DNA of 55,308 nucleotides, from the NCBI RefSeq assembly GCF_028715765.1, contig NZ_JAQURE010000022.1, positions 1-55,308 of the forward strand, in the 5' to 3' direction. The position numbers and the translations under genes were made by a program. The DNA comes from Rhodoferax sp. (GTDB lineage: Bacteria; Pseudomonadota; Gammaproteobacteria; Burkholderiales; Burkholderiaceae_C). This document shows positions 1-9,875 of this stretch, one piece after another. Numbering within the stretch: the stretch's first letter is position 1; each line of letters starts with the position of its first letter. The notes below the pieces were generated by a model. The model was not told where the DNA came from, did not search any database, and was given only the letters and a program-made list of their open reading frames with translations.

Positions 1-815
<815 letters not shown>

Positions 816-844
816 ATATTAAAAATAGCAAAAAAAGATTTGAA

Positions 845-1162
845 TCAACCAAAATGGCAGATGTAGTGGTAGGGTTCTGTGACACGAATGTCAAACTTGG
901 AGTTGCCGGGGATGCTGAAGCTCTCGCCAGGGCCGGAGGCGAGCCAAGCCTCGCTGCCAGCCAGTTTGTACTCACAGCTGCCAGCCACACATTCCATGGT
1001 TTCGGGCGCACCGGTGTTGAACGTCAAGCTGGCGGGCAGCACCACACCGACTGATTTTTTGGTGCCATCGGCAAAAGTGATGCCGTGGCTGATGCATTTG
1101 CCGTCAAAGTAAACACTGGCTTGGGTGGTGACGCTGACCGCGTCGATGTGGGTGGTGGTCAT
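845..1162 (-). CDS. ppnP: Pyrimidine/purine nucleoside phosphorylase (DUF1255, YaiE type)
   Basis: This is a small single-domain cupin protein of 105 residues, close to the 94-residue E. coli PpnP, which phosphorolyses several nucleosides. Recognisable stretches are VYFDGKCISHGITF, then KKSVGVVLPASLTFNT, and the C-terminal SFSIPGNSKFDIRV. The ATG at 1162 is chosen because the only upstream in-frame start is a TTG, and an AGG lies 5 nt before this ATG. It points the same way as argG, about 70 bp away, with a repeat between them. Confidence 0.85.
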   Translation of the reverse strand: MTTTHIDAVSVTTQASVYFDGKCISHGITFADGTKKSVGVVLPASLTFNTGAPETMECVAGSCEYKLAGSEAWLASGPGESFSIPGNSKFDIRVTEPYHYICHFG

Positions 1163-1277
1163 GGTGGCCTGCAACTTGTGGGAAAAGAGCCAATTTTAGG
1201 TGACGCAGGGCGACAGGTTGACCTGTGCCGGTGGCTTTCTGCACCAAAACGTATGCGCAAGTGTGCCCCAAGCCCAG

Positions 1278-1646
1278 TCACTCGTTGGCCAGCTGCTGTG
1301 CGAAAACTTCCACGTCAAACCCCACGCTGATGACCCCTTGCGGCCACATCACCACGGGGCGCTTGATGACGCTGGGGTGGGTCAGCATCAGCGCGGTGGC
1401 GGTGGCATCGTTCATCACGGCCAAGCGCGTGGCTTCGTCGAGCTTGCGCCAGGTGGTGCCTTGTCGATTAAGCAGTTTTTCCCATCCCACGGCCGCCAAC
1501 CACCGCGCCAACAGGTCAGCTGGCACGCCTTGCTTTTTGAAATCATGAAACGCATAGCTCACGCCATGCTCAGTGAGCCAGGCACGGGCTTTTTTGACGC
1601 TGTTGCAGTTGGGAATGCCGTAAACGGTGAGGGGTGGTGTGTTCAT
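1278..1646 (-). CDS. ArsC/Spx-family thioredoxin-fold protein (YffB-like)
   Basis: This is a 122-residue thioredoxin-fold protein of the ArsC/Spx superfamily. The N-terminus has the family strand and single cysteine in VYGIPNCNSVKKARAW, and the C-terminal half has the ArsC-type proline loop VIKRPVVMWP. YffB-type members are usually annotated as putative arsenate reductases, but no other ars gene is nearby, so arsenic resistance is not implied. An alternative ATG lies four codons upstream at 1658. It is divergent from folC. Confidence 0.8.
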   Translation of the reverse strand: MNTPPLTVYGIPNCNSVKKARAWLTEHGVSYAFHDFKKQGVPADLLARWLAAVGWEKLLNRQGTTWRKLDEATRLAVMNDATATALMLTHPSVIKRPVVMWPQGVISVGFDVEVFAQQLANE

Positions 1647-1725
1647 GCCCGGTATCATGCCACCGACCCAAAATTAGCCCGCACTGGCTCGACCTGCGGC
1701 GCTCTGGAAGACAATTCACACCTGT

Positions 1726-3042
1726 ATGAAACCCACGCCCCAAACTCTTCCAAACTGGCTTGCCTACTGCGAGCACCTCCACCCCACTGCCATTGACCTC
1801 GGTCTTGAGCGCGTTCAAACCGTGGCGCAGCGCATGGGCATTCGCCTGACTTGCCCCGTCATCACGGTGGCGGGCACCAACGGCAAGGGCTCCACCTGCG
1901 CCATGCTGGAAGCTATTTTGCTAGAGGCCGGCTACCGCACGGGCGTCTACACCTCGCCGCATTTGGTGCATTTTGAAGAGCGTCTGCGGCTGTCGGGCGA
2001 AGCTGTCAGCGATACAAAATTAATAGCTGCCTGCGAAAGCGTGGAGAGCGCTAGAGGCCAAAATGATGATGAAATATCGCTCACCTATTTTGAATTCACC
2101 ACGCTGGCCATTTTGGATGTGATGGCGCAGTCCAAGCTGGATGTGGCCATTTTGGAGGTGGGGCTGGGCGGGCGGTTGGATGCGGTCAACATCATCGAGC
2201 CAGACTGCGCCATCATCACCAGCATTGACCTCGATCACATGGCCTTGCTGGGCGAAACCCGTGAAGCCATTGGGTACGAGAAAGCCGGCATCATGCGCAC
2301 CGGCAAACCGGTGGTGGTCAGCGACCCGCTGCCGCCGCAAAGCGTGTTAGACCGGGCGCTGGAGGTGGGCGCAGACCTGTGGCGGGTGGGGGTGGACTTC
2401 AACGTCACTGGCGACAAACTGCAGTGGGGTTGGGCGGGGCGCGGGCGGCGCTACAGCGGCATGGCTTACCCGGCGCTGCGTGGTGCCAATCAACTGGTCA
2501 ACGCCGGCGGTGTGCTTGCCGCCCTGACCGCCTTGCGCGAGCTGCTGCCGGTGACGGCGCAAGCGGTGCGCAATGGGCTGGTGTTTGTGGACTTGCCAGG
2601 GCGCTTTCAGATTGTGCCGGGTCAGCCCAACCTGGTGCTGGACGTGGCGCACAACCCGCATGCGGTGGCGGCGTTGGCGCTGAATTTGGACGCCATGGGC
2701 TTTTTCCCCACCACCCACGGCGTGTTTGGTGCCATGGCCGACAAGGATGTGAGCGCCCTCATGGCGCGCATGAACCCGCTGATAGACCGTTGGTATTTCA
2801 CCGATTTGCCCACCCCGCGTGCCGCCTCTGCGCAAGATTTGCAGCAGGCTTGGCGTGCGCTCAACACCCGCTCAGACGCCAGTGCCAGCACGCACCCAGA
2901 CCCCGAGTCAGCGCTGCAAGCGGCACTGGCTTGCGCCGACCCCGCTGATAGAATTGTGGTCTTTGGATCGTTCTACACCGTAGGTGGTGTGCTCAAAGAT
3001 GGTGTGCCCCGCCTGCAGGCCAAACACCTGCCCGGTGCCTGA
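1726..3042 (+). CDS. folC: Bifunctional folylpolyglutamate / dihydrofolate synthase
   Basis: This Mur-ligase family enzyme makes dihydrofolate and adds glutamates to folates. The 438-residue protein has the P-loop ITVAGTNGKGSTCAMLE (about residues 46-62), the ISLTYFEFTTLAIL segment, and the C-terminal LVLDVAHNPHAVAAL typical of FolC. It begins the plus-strand run folC - SPOR - cvpA - purF - metZ - gltX. A 34-bp dispersed repeat at 2025-2058 is read in frame and encodes part of the stretch around residues 101-111, including SARG. A shorter related piece lies at 1911-1928. Confidence 0.95.
   Translation: MKPTPQTLPNWLAYCEHLHPTAIDLGLERVQTVAQRMGIRLTCPVITVAGTNGKGSTCAMLEAILLEAGYRTGVYTSPHLVHFEERLRLSGEAVSDTKLIAACESVESARGQNDDEISLTYFEFTTLAILDVMAQSKLDVAILEVGLGGRLDAVNIIEPDCAIITSIDLDHMALLGETREAIGYEKAGIMRTGKPVVVSDPLPPQSVLDRALEVGADLWRVGVDFNVTGDKLQWGWAGRGRRYSGMAYPALRGANQLVNAGGVLAALTALRELLPVTAQAVRNGLVFVDLPGRFQIVPGQPNLVLDVAHNPHAVAALALNLDAMGFFPTTHGVFGAMADKDVSALMARMNPLIDRWYFTDLPTPRAASAQDLQQAWRALNTRSDASASTHPDPESALQAALACADPADRIVVFGSFYTVGGVLKDGVPRLQAKHLPGA
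2025..2058 (+). repeat. 34-bp dispersed repeat, copy 2, inside folC
   Basis: This reads AGCTGCCTGCG to CTAGAGGC with the family length of 34 bases. It lies entirely inside folC and keeps the frame. A truncated relative reading AGCTATTTTGCTAGAGGC occurs 114 bp upstream at 1911-1928, also in frame. The copy lacks the TTAT or ATAT found in the middle of the others. Confidence 0.65.
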
Positions 3043-3073
3043 TTTTTCCTGACCCTTACCCTTCTTCCCCCGC

Positions 3074-3853
3074 ATGGCTTTTTTCAAGTTTCGCAAAGCT
3101 GCCGACGAGCCTGCCACTGCGCCGCCCCTGGCGCCAAGCATTGAGGCCATTCGCAAGCGCGCCACCTACCGCTTGGCCGGTGCCACCGTGCTGGTGCTGC
3201 TGGGTGTGCTGGGCTTGCCCTTGCTGTTTGACAAGCAGCCGCGCCCGCTGGCCATCGACACGCCCATCGACATCCCGGATCGCAACAAAGTCTTGCCACT
3301 GGCTTTTCCTGCCGCCCCGGCCAGCACGGTGCCAGCGGCCGTGGGCAAAGCCGTTGAAGCGGTAGCTGGTGAAGCTGGTGTGATCACCGAAAAAGAAGAG
3401 CCAAATCGACCTGTAGCGCCCGTCAATAAAGCGTCTGATGTGGTGCCGCCAGAGCCCCCCAAAGTTGCCGCATCGACTGCCTTGCCTGCCGTCAAAGTGG
3501 TTAAACCTGCACCTGATAAGCCTGCTCCCGATCACCCTACACCTGTAGCCGTGCCTAAAGTAAATGACGCAGCCAAAGCTCAGGCGCTGCTCAATGGCGC
3601 GGCATCAGACACTGCGCCAGTGGCTGGCCGGTTTGTGGTGCAAGTGGGTGCTTTTGCCGATGCCACCCGCGCCCATGAAGTGCGCTTGAAGCTTGAACGT
3701 GCTGGCCTGAAAACCTACACCCACGTGGCTGATACCAAAGATGGCAAACGCATTCGCGTGCGGGTGGGACCTTTTGCCGTCAAGGCAGAGGCTGAAAAAT
3801 CTGCTGAAAAGATCAAAAAGCTCAACCTGCCAGCGGCCTTGCTGACACTTTGA
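3074..3853 (+). CDS. SPOR-domain inner membrane protein (DedD-like)
   Basis: This 259-residue protein has one membrane span at about residues 36-52 (ATVLVLLGVLGLPLLF) after a short cytoplasmic tail. A long proline/alanine/lysine-rich linker follows, and then a C-terminal SPOR domain (about 183-258, beginning FVVQVGAFADATRAHEV). SPOR domains bind denuded septal peptidoglycan and bring proteins to the division site. The position between folC and cvpA is the usual one for dedD in proteobacteria. It starts 31 bp after folC. Confidence 0.85.
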   Translation: MAFFKFRKAADEPATAPPLAPSIEAIRKRATYRLAGATVLVLLGVLGLPLLFDKQPRPLAIDTPIDIPDRNKVLPLAFPAAPASTVPAAVGKAVEAVAGEAGVITEKEEPNRPVAPVNKASDVVPPEPPKVAASTALPAVKVVKPAPDKPAPDHPTPVAVPKVNDAAKAQALLNGAASDTAPVAGRFVVQVGAFADATRAHEVRLKLERAGLKTYTHVADTKDGKRIRVRVGPFAVKAEAEKSAEKIKKLNLPAALLTL

Positions 3854-3863
3854 ATTAACTCCC

Positions 3864-4352
3864 ATGGCCACACTGGACTGGATTTTTGTGGGTGTGTTGC
3901 TGGCCTCGTTGCTGCTCGGGTTGTGGCGCGGTTTGGTGTTTGAGGTGTTGTCGTTGCTGACCTGGCTGGGTGCGTTTGTGTTGGCGCAGTGGCTGGCGCT
4001 GGATGCCGCGCAGTATTTGCCCATGCACGGGTCGAGCGACACGCTGCGCTACGCCGCCGGGTTTGTCCTGGTGTTTGTGGCCACCGTGATGCTGGGGGGC
4101 TTGGTGGCGGTGGTGTTTAAAAAACTGGTGTCGTCGGTGGGCTTGAGCCCTTTTGACCGGGCGTTGGGCGCTGTGTTTGGCATGGTTCGCGGGGTCTTGC
4201 TGCTGCTGGTGGCGACGCTGTTGATGGCCATGACGCCCATGAAATCAAGCGCGGCGTGGCACGAGTCAGTGGGTGTTGGTGTGATGACGGTGTTGGTCAA
4301 AACCACCCAGCCCATGCTGCCCCCGGAGCTGAAAAAATTGTTGTCTATTTGA
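3864..4352 (+). CDS. cvpA: CvpA family inner membrane protein
   Basis: This is a 162-residue hydrophobic protein with about four membrane spans. It begins MATLDWIFVGVLLASLLLGL, typical of CvpA (colicin V production protein). Its function is not settled; in E. coli it lies directly upstream of purF and supports envelope homeostasis. Here it starts 10 bp after the SPOR gene and 27 bp before purF, as in many proteobacteria. Confidence 0.88.
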   Translation: MATLDWIFVGVLLASLLLGLWRGLVFEVLSLLTWLGAFVLAQWLALDAAQYLPMHGSSDTLRYAAGFVLVFVATVMLGGLVAVVFKKLVSSVGLSPFDRALGAVFGMVRGVLLLLVATLLMAMTPMKSSAAWHESVGVGVMTVLVKTTQPMLPPELKKLLSI

Positions 4353-4379
4353 ATAAGTCGTTGAAAAGATTGGATTTTT

Positions 4380-5879
4380 ATGTGTGGAATTGTGGGTGTA
4401 GTCAGTCACGCGCCGGTCAATCAGCTGATTTATGACGCATTGTTGTTGCTGCAACACCGCGGCCAGGACGCTGCGGGTATCGTGACGCAGCAGGAGCGCA
4501 AATTTTTCATGCACAAGGCCAAGGGCATGGTGCGCGATGTGTTTCGCACCCGTAACATGCGCTCGCTGCCGGGCAACTGTGGTCTGGGGCAAGTGCGCTA
4601 CCCCACTGCGGGCAATGCGTTCAGTGAAGAAGAGGCACAGCCGTTTTATGTGAATGCACCGTTTGGCATCGTGCTGGTGCACAACGGCAACCTCACCAAC
4701 GCCCACGCCCTGAAGGCCGAGTTGTTCAACGCCGACCACCGCCACATCAACACCGAGAGCGACTCTGAAGTGCTGCTCAACGTGCTGGCGCATGAGTTGG
4801 GCGAAACCACCCGGGGTCTGCCACTCGCGCCTGCCGATGTGTTCAGCGCGGTGCGCAAGGTGCACCGCCGCATCAAAGGCTCTTATGCCGTCATTGCCTT
4901 GATAGCTGGGCATGGCGTGCTCGCTTTTCGTGACCCTTTTGGCATTCGCCCGCTGTGCATGGGGCGCAGCGACGACACCTGGATGCTGGCCAGTGAATCG
5001 GTCGCTTTAGAGGGCACCTCGCACCGTTTTGAGCGCAACATCGAGCCGGGTGAGGCGGTGTTCATTGACCTTGAAGGGCAGATTCATGCACAGCAATGTG
5101 CTGACCACCCGGTGCTGAACCCCTGCATTTTTGAATTCGTCTACCTGGCGCGGCCAGACTCGGTGATGGACGGTATTTCGGTCTACCAGGCACGGCTGAA
5201 TTTGGGCGAAACCTTGGCCAAGCGGGTTATTTCGACCGTGCCGCCCAATGAGATTGATGTGGTCATTCCCATCCCCGAGTCCAGCCGTCCCAGCGCCGCG
5301 CAATTGGCGCAGTTGCTGGGCTTGCCTTACCGCGAGGGGTTTGTGAAAAACCGCTATGTGGGTCGCACTTTCATCATGCCGGGGCAGAGCGTGCGCAAAA
5401 AGTCGGTGCGCCAAAAACTCAACGTGATCGCCAGCGAGTTCAAGGGGCGCAATGTGCTGCTGGTGGACGACTCGATTGTGCGCGGCACCACCTCCAAAGA
5501 GATTGTGCAAATGGCGCGCGAGGCTGGCGCGCGCAAGGTCTACATGGCCAGCGCTGCGCCCCCGGTGCGCTACCCCAATGTGTATGGCATTGACATGCCC
5601 ACCCCGCAAGAGCTGGTGGCGCACAACCGCACGGTGGAAGAAATCCGCCAGCTGATTGGTTGCGACGCGTTGATTTACCAAGACGTAGAGGCCATGAAAC
5701 GCGCCATTGGGTCACTTAACCCAGCCATCAAAGGCTTTGACGCCTCGTGTTTTGACGGCGTGTATGTGACGGGTGATGTCACGCTGGAAGACATTGTTCG
5801 CTTGAATTCGCACCGGGTGGGTGGTGATGAAGTTCAAGAAGACACCTCCCGGCTGGCGCTGCCCAATTTGGAAAATTGA
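4380..5879 (+). CDS. purF: Amidophosphoribosyltransferase
   Basis: This catalyses the first committed step of purine synthesis, glutamine + PRPP to phosphoribosylamine. The N-terminal MCGIVGVVSH carries the Cys2 nucleophile exposed after Met removal. The glutaminase motifs GLGQVRYPTAG and HNGNLTN follow. The phosphoribosyltransferase PRPP loop is NVLLVDDSIVRGTTSKEIV at about residue 358. The length of 499 residues is normal for the family. The stop at 5877-5879 nearly abuts the next gene. Confidence 0.97.
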   Translation: MCGIVGVVSHAPVNQLIYDALLLLQHRGQDAAGIVTQQERKFFMHKAKGMVRDVFRTRNMRSLPGNCGLGQVRYPTAGNAFSEEEAQPFYVNAPFGIVLVHNGNLTNAHALKAELFNADHRHINTESDSEVLLNVLAHELGETTRGLPLAPADVFSAVRKVHRRIKGSYAVIALIAGHGVLAFRDPFGIRPLCMGRSDDTWMLASESVALEGTSHRFERNIEPGEAVFIDLEGQIHAQQCADHPVLNPCIFEFVYLARPDSVMDGISVYQARLNLGETLAKRVISTVPPNEIDVVIPIPESSRPSAAQLAQLLGLPYREGFVKNRYVGRTFIMPGQSVRKKSVRQKLNVIASEFKGRNVLLVDDSIVRGTTSKEIVQMAREAGARKVYMASAAPPVRYPNVYGIDMPTPQELVAHNRTVEEIRQLIGCDALIYQDVEAMKRAIGSLNPAIKGFDASCFDGVYVTGDVTLEDIVRLNSHRVGGDEVQEDTSRLALPNLEN

Positions 5880-5881
5880 AC

Positions 5882-7096
5882 ATGACCAAAAAAAAACTCC
5901 CTGAAGGTTTGCACCGCGACACCCTGGCAGTGCGCGCAGGCATTGCCCCCAGCCAGTACGGCGAGAACTCCGAAGCGCTGTACCTGACCAGCAGTTTTTT
6001 ACAGCCCGACGCTGAAACTGCCCGCAAGCGCTTTGCCAACGAAGAAGACGGCTACACCTATTCCCGCGTCGGCAACCCCACCGTCACCTGCATGGAGCAG
6101 CGCTTGGCCGCGCTTGAAGGCACCGAATCAGCCATGGCCACTGCCAGCGGCATGGCCGCTGTGCTGTTGCTGGGCATGGGCTTGCTGCGCGCGGGTGACC
6201 ATGTGATTTGTTCGCAATCGGTCTTTGGCTCAACGCTGCGCCTGTTTGCAACCGAATTCTCAAAATTTGGTGTGCAAACCACCTTTGTCTCGCAAACCGA
6301 TGTGTCGCAATGGCGTGCGGCGGTTCAGCCCAACACCAAGCTGCTGTTTGCCGAAACCCCCACCAACCCGCTGACCGACATTTGCGACATTGCCGCGTTG
6401 GCTGATGTGGCGCATCAAAGCGGCGCACTGTTGGCTGTAGATAACTGCTTTTGCAGCCCGGCGCTGCAGCGTCCGACCGAATGGGGGGCTGATTTCGTCA
6501 TTCATTCAGGCACCAAATACCTTGACGGCCAGGGCCGGGTGGTGGCCGGTGCCATTTGTTGCACCGAGAAATACGTCAACGATGTGTTTTGGCCCATCAA
6601 CCGCACCGCGGGCATGGTGCTCTCCCCATTCAACGCTTGGGTGGTGACCAAAGGCATGGAAACGCTGGCGATTCGCATGCGCGCCCAGTGTGACAGTGCC
6701 TTGGCCTTGGCGCAGTGGTTGCAAAACCAGCCGCAAGTGGCGCATGTGTATTACCCAGGCTTGCCCAGCCATCCACAGCAAGCCCTGGCCATGCGCCAGC
6801 AGTCTGGCCTGGGTGGCGCGGTGGTGTCGTTTGATGTGCGTGCCCCCGACGAAGTGACGGGACGCACGCGCGCCTTTCACGTCATTGACAGCACGCAGGT
6901 GTGCTCGGTTACCACCAATTTGGGCGACACCAAAACCACCATCGCCCACCCCGCGACCACTTCGCACGGCCGCTTGACCCCTGCCCAGCGCCAAGCGGCA
7001 GGCATTGGCCAAGGGCTGATTCGCATTGCAGTGGGTTTGGAACATCTTGAAGATTTGAAGGCCGACTTGCTGCGCGGCTTGTCCACCTTGGCTTGA
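5882..7096 (+). CDS. metZ: O-succinylhomoserine sulfhydrylase
   Basis: This PLP enzyme of the Cys/Met metabolism family makes homocysteine directly from O-succinylhomoserine and sulfide. The lysine that binds PLP is in HSGTKYLDGQGRV, with ALYLTSSF and YTYSRVGNPTV in the N-terminal half. The placement right after purF and the sequence favour MetZ over MetB, but substrate choice cannot be proven by eye. The ATG at 5882 is preferred over the upstream TTG at 5876. It starts 2 bp after purF ends. Confidence 0.88.
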   Translation: MTKKKLPEGLHRDTLAVRAGIAPSQYGENSEALYLTSSFLQPDAETARKRFANEEDGYTYSRVGNPTVTCMEQRLAALEGTESAMATASGMAAVLLLGMGLLRAGDHVICSQSVFGSTLRLFATEFSKFGVQTTFVSQTDVSQWRAAVQPNTKLLFAETPTNPLTDICDIAALADVAHQSGALLAVDNCFCSPALQRPTEWGADFVIHSGTKYLDGQGRVVAGAICCTEKYVNDVFWPINRTAGMVLSPFNAWVVTKGMETLAIRMRAQCDSALALAQWLQNQPQVAHVYYPGLPSHPQQALAMRQQSGLGGAVVSFDVRAPDEVTGRTRAFHVIDSTQVCSVTTNLGDTKTTIAHPATTSHGRLTPAQRQAAGIGQGLIRIAVGLEHLEDLKADLLRGLSTLA

Positions 7097-7099
7097 GTT

Positions 7100-8488
7100 A
7101 TGACACAAAAAACACGTACCCGCTTCGCCCCGTCTCCCACCGGATTTATTCATTTGGGCAACATCCGCTCAGCGCTTTACCCGTGGGCGTTTGCTCGCGC
7201 CACAGGTGGCGATTTCATTTTGCGCATTGAAGATACCGACCTTGAGCGTTCGACCCAAGCCTCGGTGGACGTGATCATTGAAGGCATGAAATGGCTAGGG
7301 CTGGATCAAGATGAAGGGCCTTTTTACCAAATGCAGCGCATGGCGCGCTACAAGGCGGTTCTGGCCGACTTGGTGGCCGCTGGCCATGTGTACCCGTGCT
7401 ACATGAGCCTGGCCGAGCTCGATGCGCTGCGCGAGCGCCAGACAGCGGCCAAAGAAAAGCCGCGCTACGACGGCACTTGGCGCCCCGCACCGGGCAAAGT
7501 GTTGCCGCCCGTGCCAGCAGGTGTTCAACCGGTATTGCGCTTCAAAAATCCGCAAGATGGCGCTGTGGTGTGGGACGACAAGGTCAAAGGCCGCATTGAG
7601 ATCAGCAACGACGAGCTCGACGATCTGGTCATTGCCCGACCCGACGGCACGCCTACTTACAACTTTTGCGTGGTGGTGGACGATATCGACATGGCCATCA
7701 CCCATGTCATTCGCGGCGATGACCACGTCAACAACACCCCGCGCCAAATCAATATTTTCAAAGCGCTGGGCAAAGAGCCCCCGGTGTACGCACATTTGCC
7801 CACGGTGCTCAATGAGCTGGGCGAAAAAATGAGCAAGCGCAATGGCGCCAAGGCGGTCACGCAATACCGTGAAGAAGGTTACTTGCCTGATGCCATGGTG
7901 AATTACTTGGCGCGTTTGGGCTGGAGCCATGGTGACGATGAAATTTTCAGCCGGCAGCAGTTCATTGACTGGTTTAACTTGGATCATCTGGGCAAGAGTG
8001 CCGCACAGTTTGACGAAGCCAAGCTGCGTTGGGTCAATGCTCAGCACATCAAGATCACCCCAGACGAGGTGTTGGCACCCCTGGTGCAAGCTCAGTTGCA
8101 AAAGCGTGGCATTGCGTCTGACGACAGATTGGTCAAAATTTGCGCGCTGTTCAAAGACCGCTGTGACACCACGGTGGTTTTGGCTGACTGGGCTGCAGTG
8201 TTTTATGCCGACGTGCAGGCGCCAGAAGCTGATCTGGCATTGCACGTCACCGATGCTGTCAAACCTGCTTTGACCATGCTGTCTGACAAGCTGGCCACAT
8301 GTGCCTGGGACAAGGCCAGCATTGCGGCAGAGATCAAAGATGTGCTGAAAGCCTGCGGCCTGAAAATGCCGCACTTGGCCATGCCAGTGCGCGTGTTGGT
8401 GGTGGGGAATGCCCACACACCTTCACTCGATGCAGTGTTGGAGTTGTTCAATCGAGAAAAAGTTATCGAAAGGCTGAAGTTGGCCTGA
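7100..8488 (+). CDS. gltX: Glutamyl-tRNA synthetase
   Basis: This class I aminoacyl-tRNA synthetase charges tRNA-Glu. The HIGH-type motif is [19 protein letters not shown] (residues 9-27) and the KMSKS-type motif is [12 protein letters not shown]. The length of 462 residues is typical. It starts 3 bp after metZ, and one of the tRNAs just downstream at 8659 is its own substrate. Confidence 0.96.
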   Translation: MTQKTRTRFAPSPTGFIHLGNIRSALYPWAFARATGGDFILRIEDTDLERSTQASVDVIIEGMKWLGLDQDEGPFYQMQRMARYKAVLADLVAAGHVYPCYMSLAELDALRERQTAAKEKPRYDGTWRPAPGKVLPPVPAGVQPVLRFKNPQDGAVVWDDKVKGRIEISNDELDDLVIARPDGTPTYNFCVVVDDIDMAITHVIRGDDHVNNTPRQINIFKALGKEPPVYAHLPTVLNELGEKMSKRNGAKAVTQYREEGYLPDAMVNYLARLGWSHGDDEIFSRQQFIDWFNLDHLGKSAAQFDEAKLRWVNAQHIKITPDEVLAPLVQAQLQKRGIASDDRLVKICALFKDRCDTTVVLADWAAVFYADVQAPEADLALHVTDAVKPALTMLSDKLATCAWDKASIAAEIKDVLKACGLKMPHLAMPVRVLVVGNAHTPSLDAVLELFNREKVIERLKLA

Positions 8489-8510
8489 AATTGTGGCTAT
8501 AATTTAGGGC
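8475..8510 (+). promoter_or_regulatory. Probable promoter of the tRNA cluster
   Basis: A perfect TATAAT -10 hexamer lies at 8498-8503, just after the gltX stop codon and 46 bp before tRNA-Ala. No good -35 box is seen at the normal distance; TGAAGT at 8475 is weak. A GC-rich stretch follows the hexamer. Confidence 0.45.
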
Positions 8511-8549
8511 TTGGAAACAAACACTGCTTCTAATCAGAGTTGTGTTAAC

Positions 8550-8625
<76 letters not shown>

Positions 8626-8658
8626 AGGGTTTCATGAGAGACGAAAGTCCAAGGTTTT

Positions 8659-8734
8659 GACCCCATCGTCTAGAGGCCTAGGACATCACCCTTTCACGGT
8701 GAGTACCGGGGTTCGAATCCCCGTGGGGTCGCCA
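8659..8734 (+). tRNA. tRNA-Glu (TTC)
   Basis: This is a 76-nt tRNA with encoded CCA. The acceptor stem GACCCCA pairs perfectly with TGGGGTC. The anticodon loop CTTTCAC gives anticodon TTC. The T arm GGGGTTCGAATCCCC is perfect. It lies 33 bp after tRNA-Ala. Confidence 0.95.
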
Positions 8735-8825
8735 AATTATCGCAAGATAATGCGGCGCAAGTCGGTAACGGTTTGCTGTCAAAAGCAAATGACTTGAGCT
8801 TGAAAGAGCTAAACGTTAGCTACCA

Positions 8826-8902
8826 GGAGTGGTAGTTCAGTTGGTTAGAATACCGGCCTGTCACGCCGGGGGTCGCGGGTTCGAGTCCCGTCCGCTCCGC
8901 CA
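8826..8902 (+). tRNA. tRNA-Asp (GTC)
   Basis: This is a 77-nt tRNA with encoded CCA. The acceptor stem GGAGTGG pairs with CCGCTCC (one G-U pair), the anticodon loop gives GTC, and the T arm is CGGGTTCGAGTCCCG. It is the last tRNA before the terminator. The 91 bp between tRNA-Glu and this gene contain no gene that I can see. Confidence 0.95.
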
Positions 8903-8910
8903 AAAATTAA

Positions 8911-8944
8911 GCCGTTGTAAATTCATTATTTACAACGGCTTTTT
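8911..8944 (+). terminator. Rho-independent terminator of the tRNA cluster
   Basis: The stem GCCGTTGTAAA (8911-8921) pairs perfectly with TTTACAACGGC (8929-8939) around a 7-base loop, and a run of T follows. It starts 8 bp after tRNA-Asp. Confidence 0.92.
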
Positions 8945-9102
8945 CATTTGTCAGTGAATAACTTGCATGTTTTCATGCAAGAAAAAAACACTGTCAGAAA
9001 ATTCCATGGTTAAACGAGCTGTGGACAAGTCAAGTTGATCAACTCAACGGCCAAAGTTCTTGATACGCTGCAATTGCAGTGAGGTGCCTGAAGGGTGTTA
9101 CG
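8945..9102. other. Convergent intergenic stretch with three perfect palindromes
   Basis: There is no gene between the tRNA terminator and the end of the dsr-linked operon. The stretch holds CTTGCATG-TTTT-CATGCAAG (8962-8981), AGTTGATCAACT (9033-9044) and CTGCAATTGCAG (9068-9079). None has a proper T-run, so a terminator for the minus-strand operon is not clear. Confidence 0.5.
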
Positions 9103-9867
9103 TCAGGCATTGGCCTTAAACCAATCAAGCTCATCATGCAGCTTGACTACCTCGCCAATGATGGTCAGGCATGGTGACTTGAGACCAGCTTGCGCCACTT
9201 TTTGAGCCATATCTGCCAATGTGCCTGTAACCACTTTTTGCGACTTCATGCTGCCATCCTGCACCACGGCAATGGGCAAACTGGGCAAGGCGCCGTGTGC
9301 CACCAATTGCTGGCAGATTTCAGGCAGGCCATTGAGCCCCATGTAAATCACCACGGTTTGGTTCAACCTGACCAGGCTCGGCCAGTCCAGGTCGGCACTG
9401 CCGTCTTTCAAATGGCCGGTGACAAACATACAGCATTGGGCGTAGTCACGGTGGGTCAGTGGAATGCCTGCATAACTCGACACCCCCGAGGCAGCTGTGA
9501 CACCTGGTACCACTTCAAAGTCAACCCCAGAGCCCGCCAGCGTTTGCATTTCTTCTCCGCCACGGCCAAAGATAAACGGGTCGCCACCCTTGAGCCGCAC
9601 CACTTGCTTGCCTTGCAGGGCCAGCTTGACCAACAGGGCGTTGATTTGCTCTTGGCGCAGGGTGTGTTCATTGCGTCGTTTGCCCGCATAAATGCGCTCT
9701 GCAGTTGCAGGCACGAAGTCCAACACCCCAGGCGAGACCAAGTTGTCATAGACCACCACATCGGCTTTTTCTAGCAAACGCACCGCACGAAGTGTGAGCA
9801 ATTCGGGGTCGCCCGGGCCGGCGCCCACCAGGTAAACACGACCTGTGGCTGGTGTAGACGTTTGCAT
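9103..9867 (-). CDS. cobA: Uroporphyrinogen-III C-methyltransferase (SUMT)
   Basis: This SAM-dependent enzyme methylates uroporphyrinogen III at C2 and C7, giving precorrin-2 on the way to siroheme, the cofactor of DsrAB. The 254-residue protein has [18 protein letters not shown] at the N-terminus, [17 protein letters not shown], and VPGVTAASG, all diagnostic of CobA/SUMT. The ATG at 9867 is chosen because an upstream in-frame start would overlap dsrR. It is the last gene of the dsr operon, 8 bp after dsrR, where Allochromatium has dsrS instead. It has no fused CysG N-terminal domain, so precorrin-2 oxidation and iron insertion must be encoded elsewhere. Confidence 0.93.
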   Translation of the reverse strand: MQTSTPATGRVYLVGAGPGDPELLTLRAVRLLEKADVVVYDNLVSPGVLDFVPATAERIYAGKRRNEHTLRQEQINALLVKLALQGKQVVRLKGGDPFIFGRGGEEMQTLAGSGVDFEVVPGVTAASGVSSYAGIPLTHRDYAQCCMFVTGHLKDGSADLDWPSLVRLNQTVVIYMGLNGLPEICQQLVAHGALPSLPIAVVQDGSMKSQKVVTGTLADMAQKVAQAGLKSPCLTIIGEVVKLHDELDWFKANA

Positions 9868-9875
9868 GTGGGCAC

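Noticed and set aside
1278..1646. An arsenic resistance gene
   Set aside because: The gene belongs to the broad ArsC/Spx family (YffB type) and stands alone beside folC, with no ars neighbours.
8962..8981. A terminator for the minus-strand dsr-cobA operon
   Set aside because: The hairpin is perfect, but on the minus strand it is not followed by a T-run, and it lies about 120 bp beyond the cobA stop.
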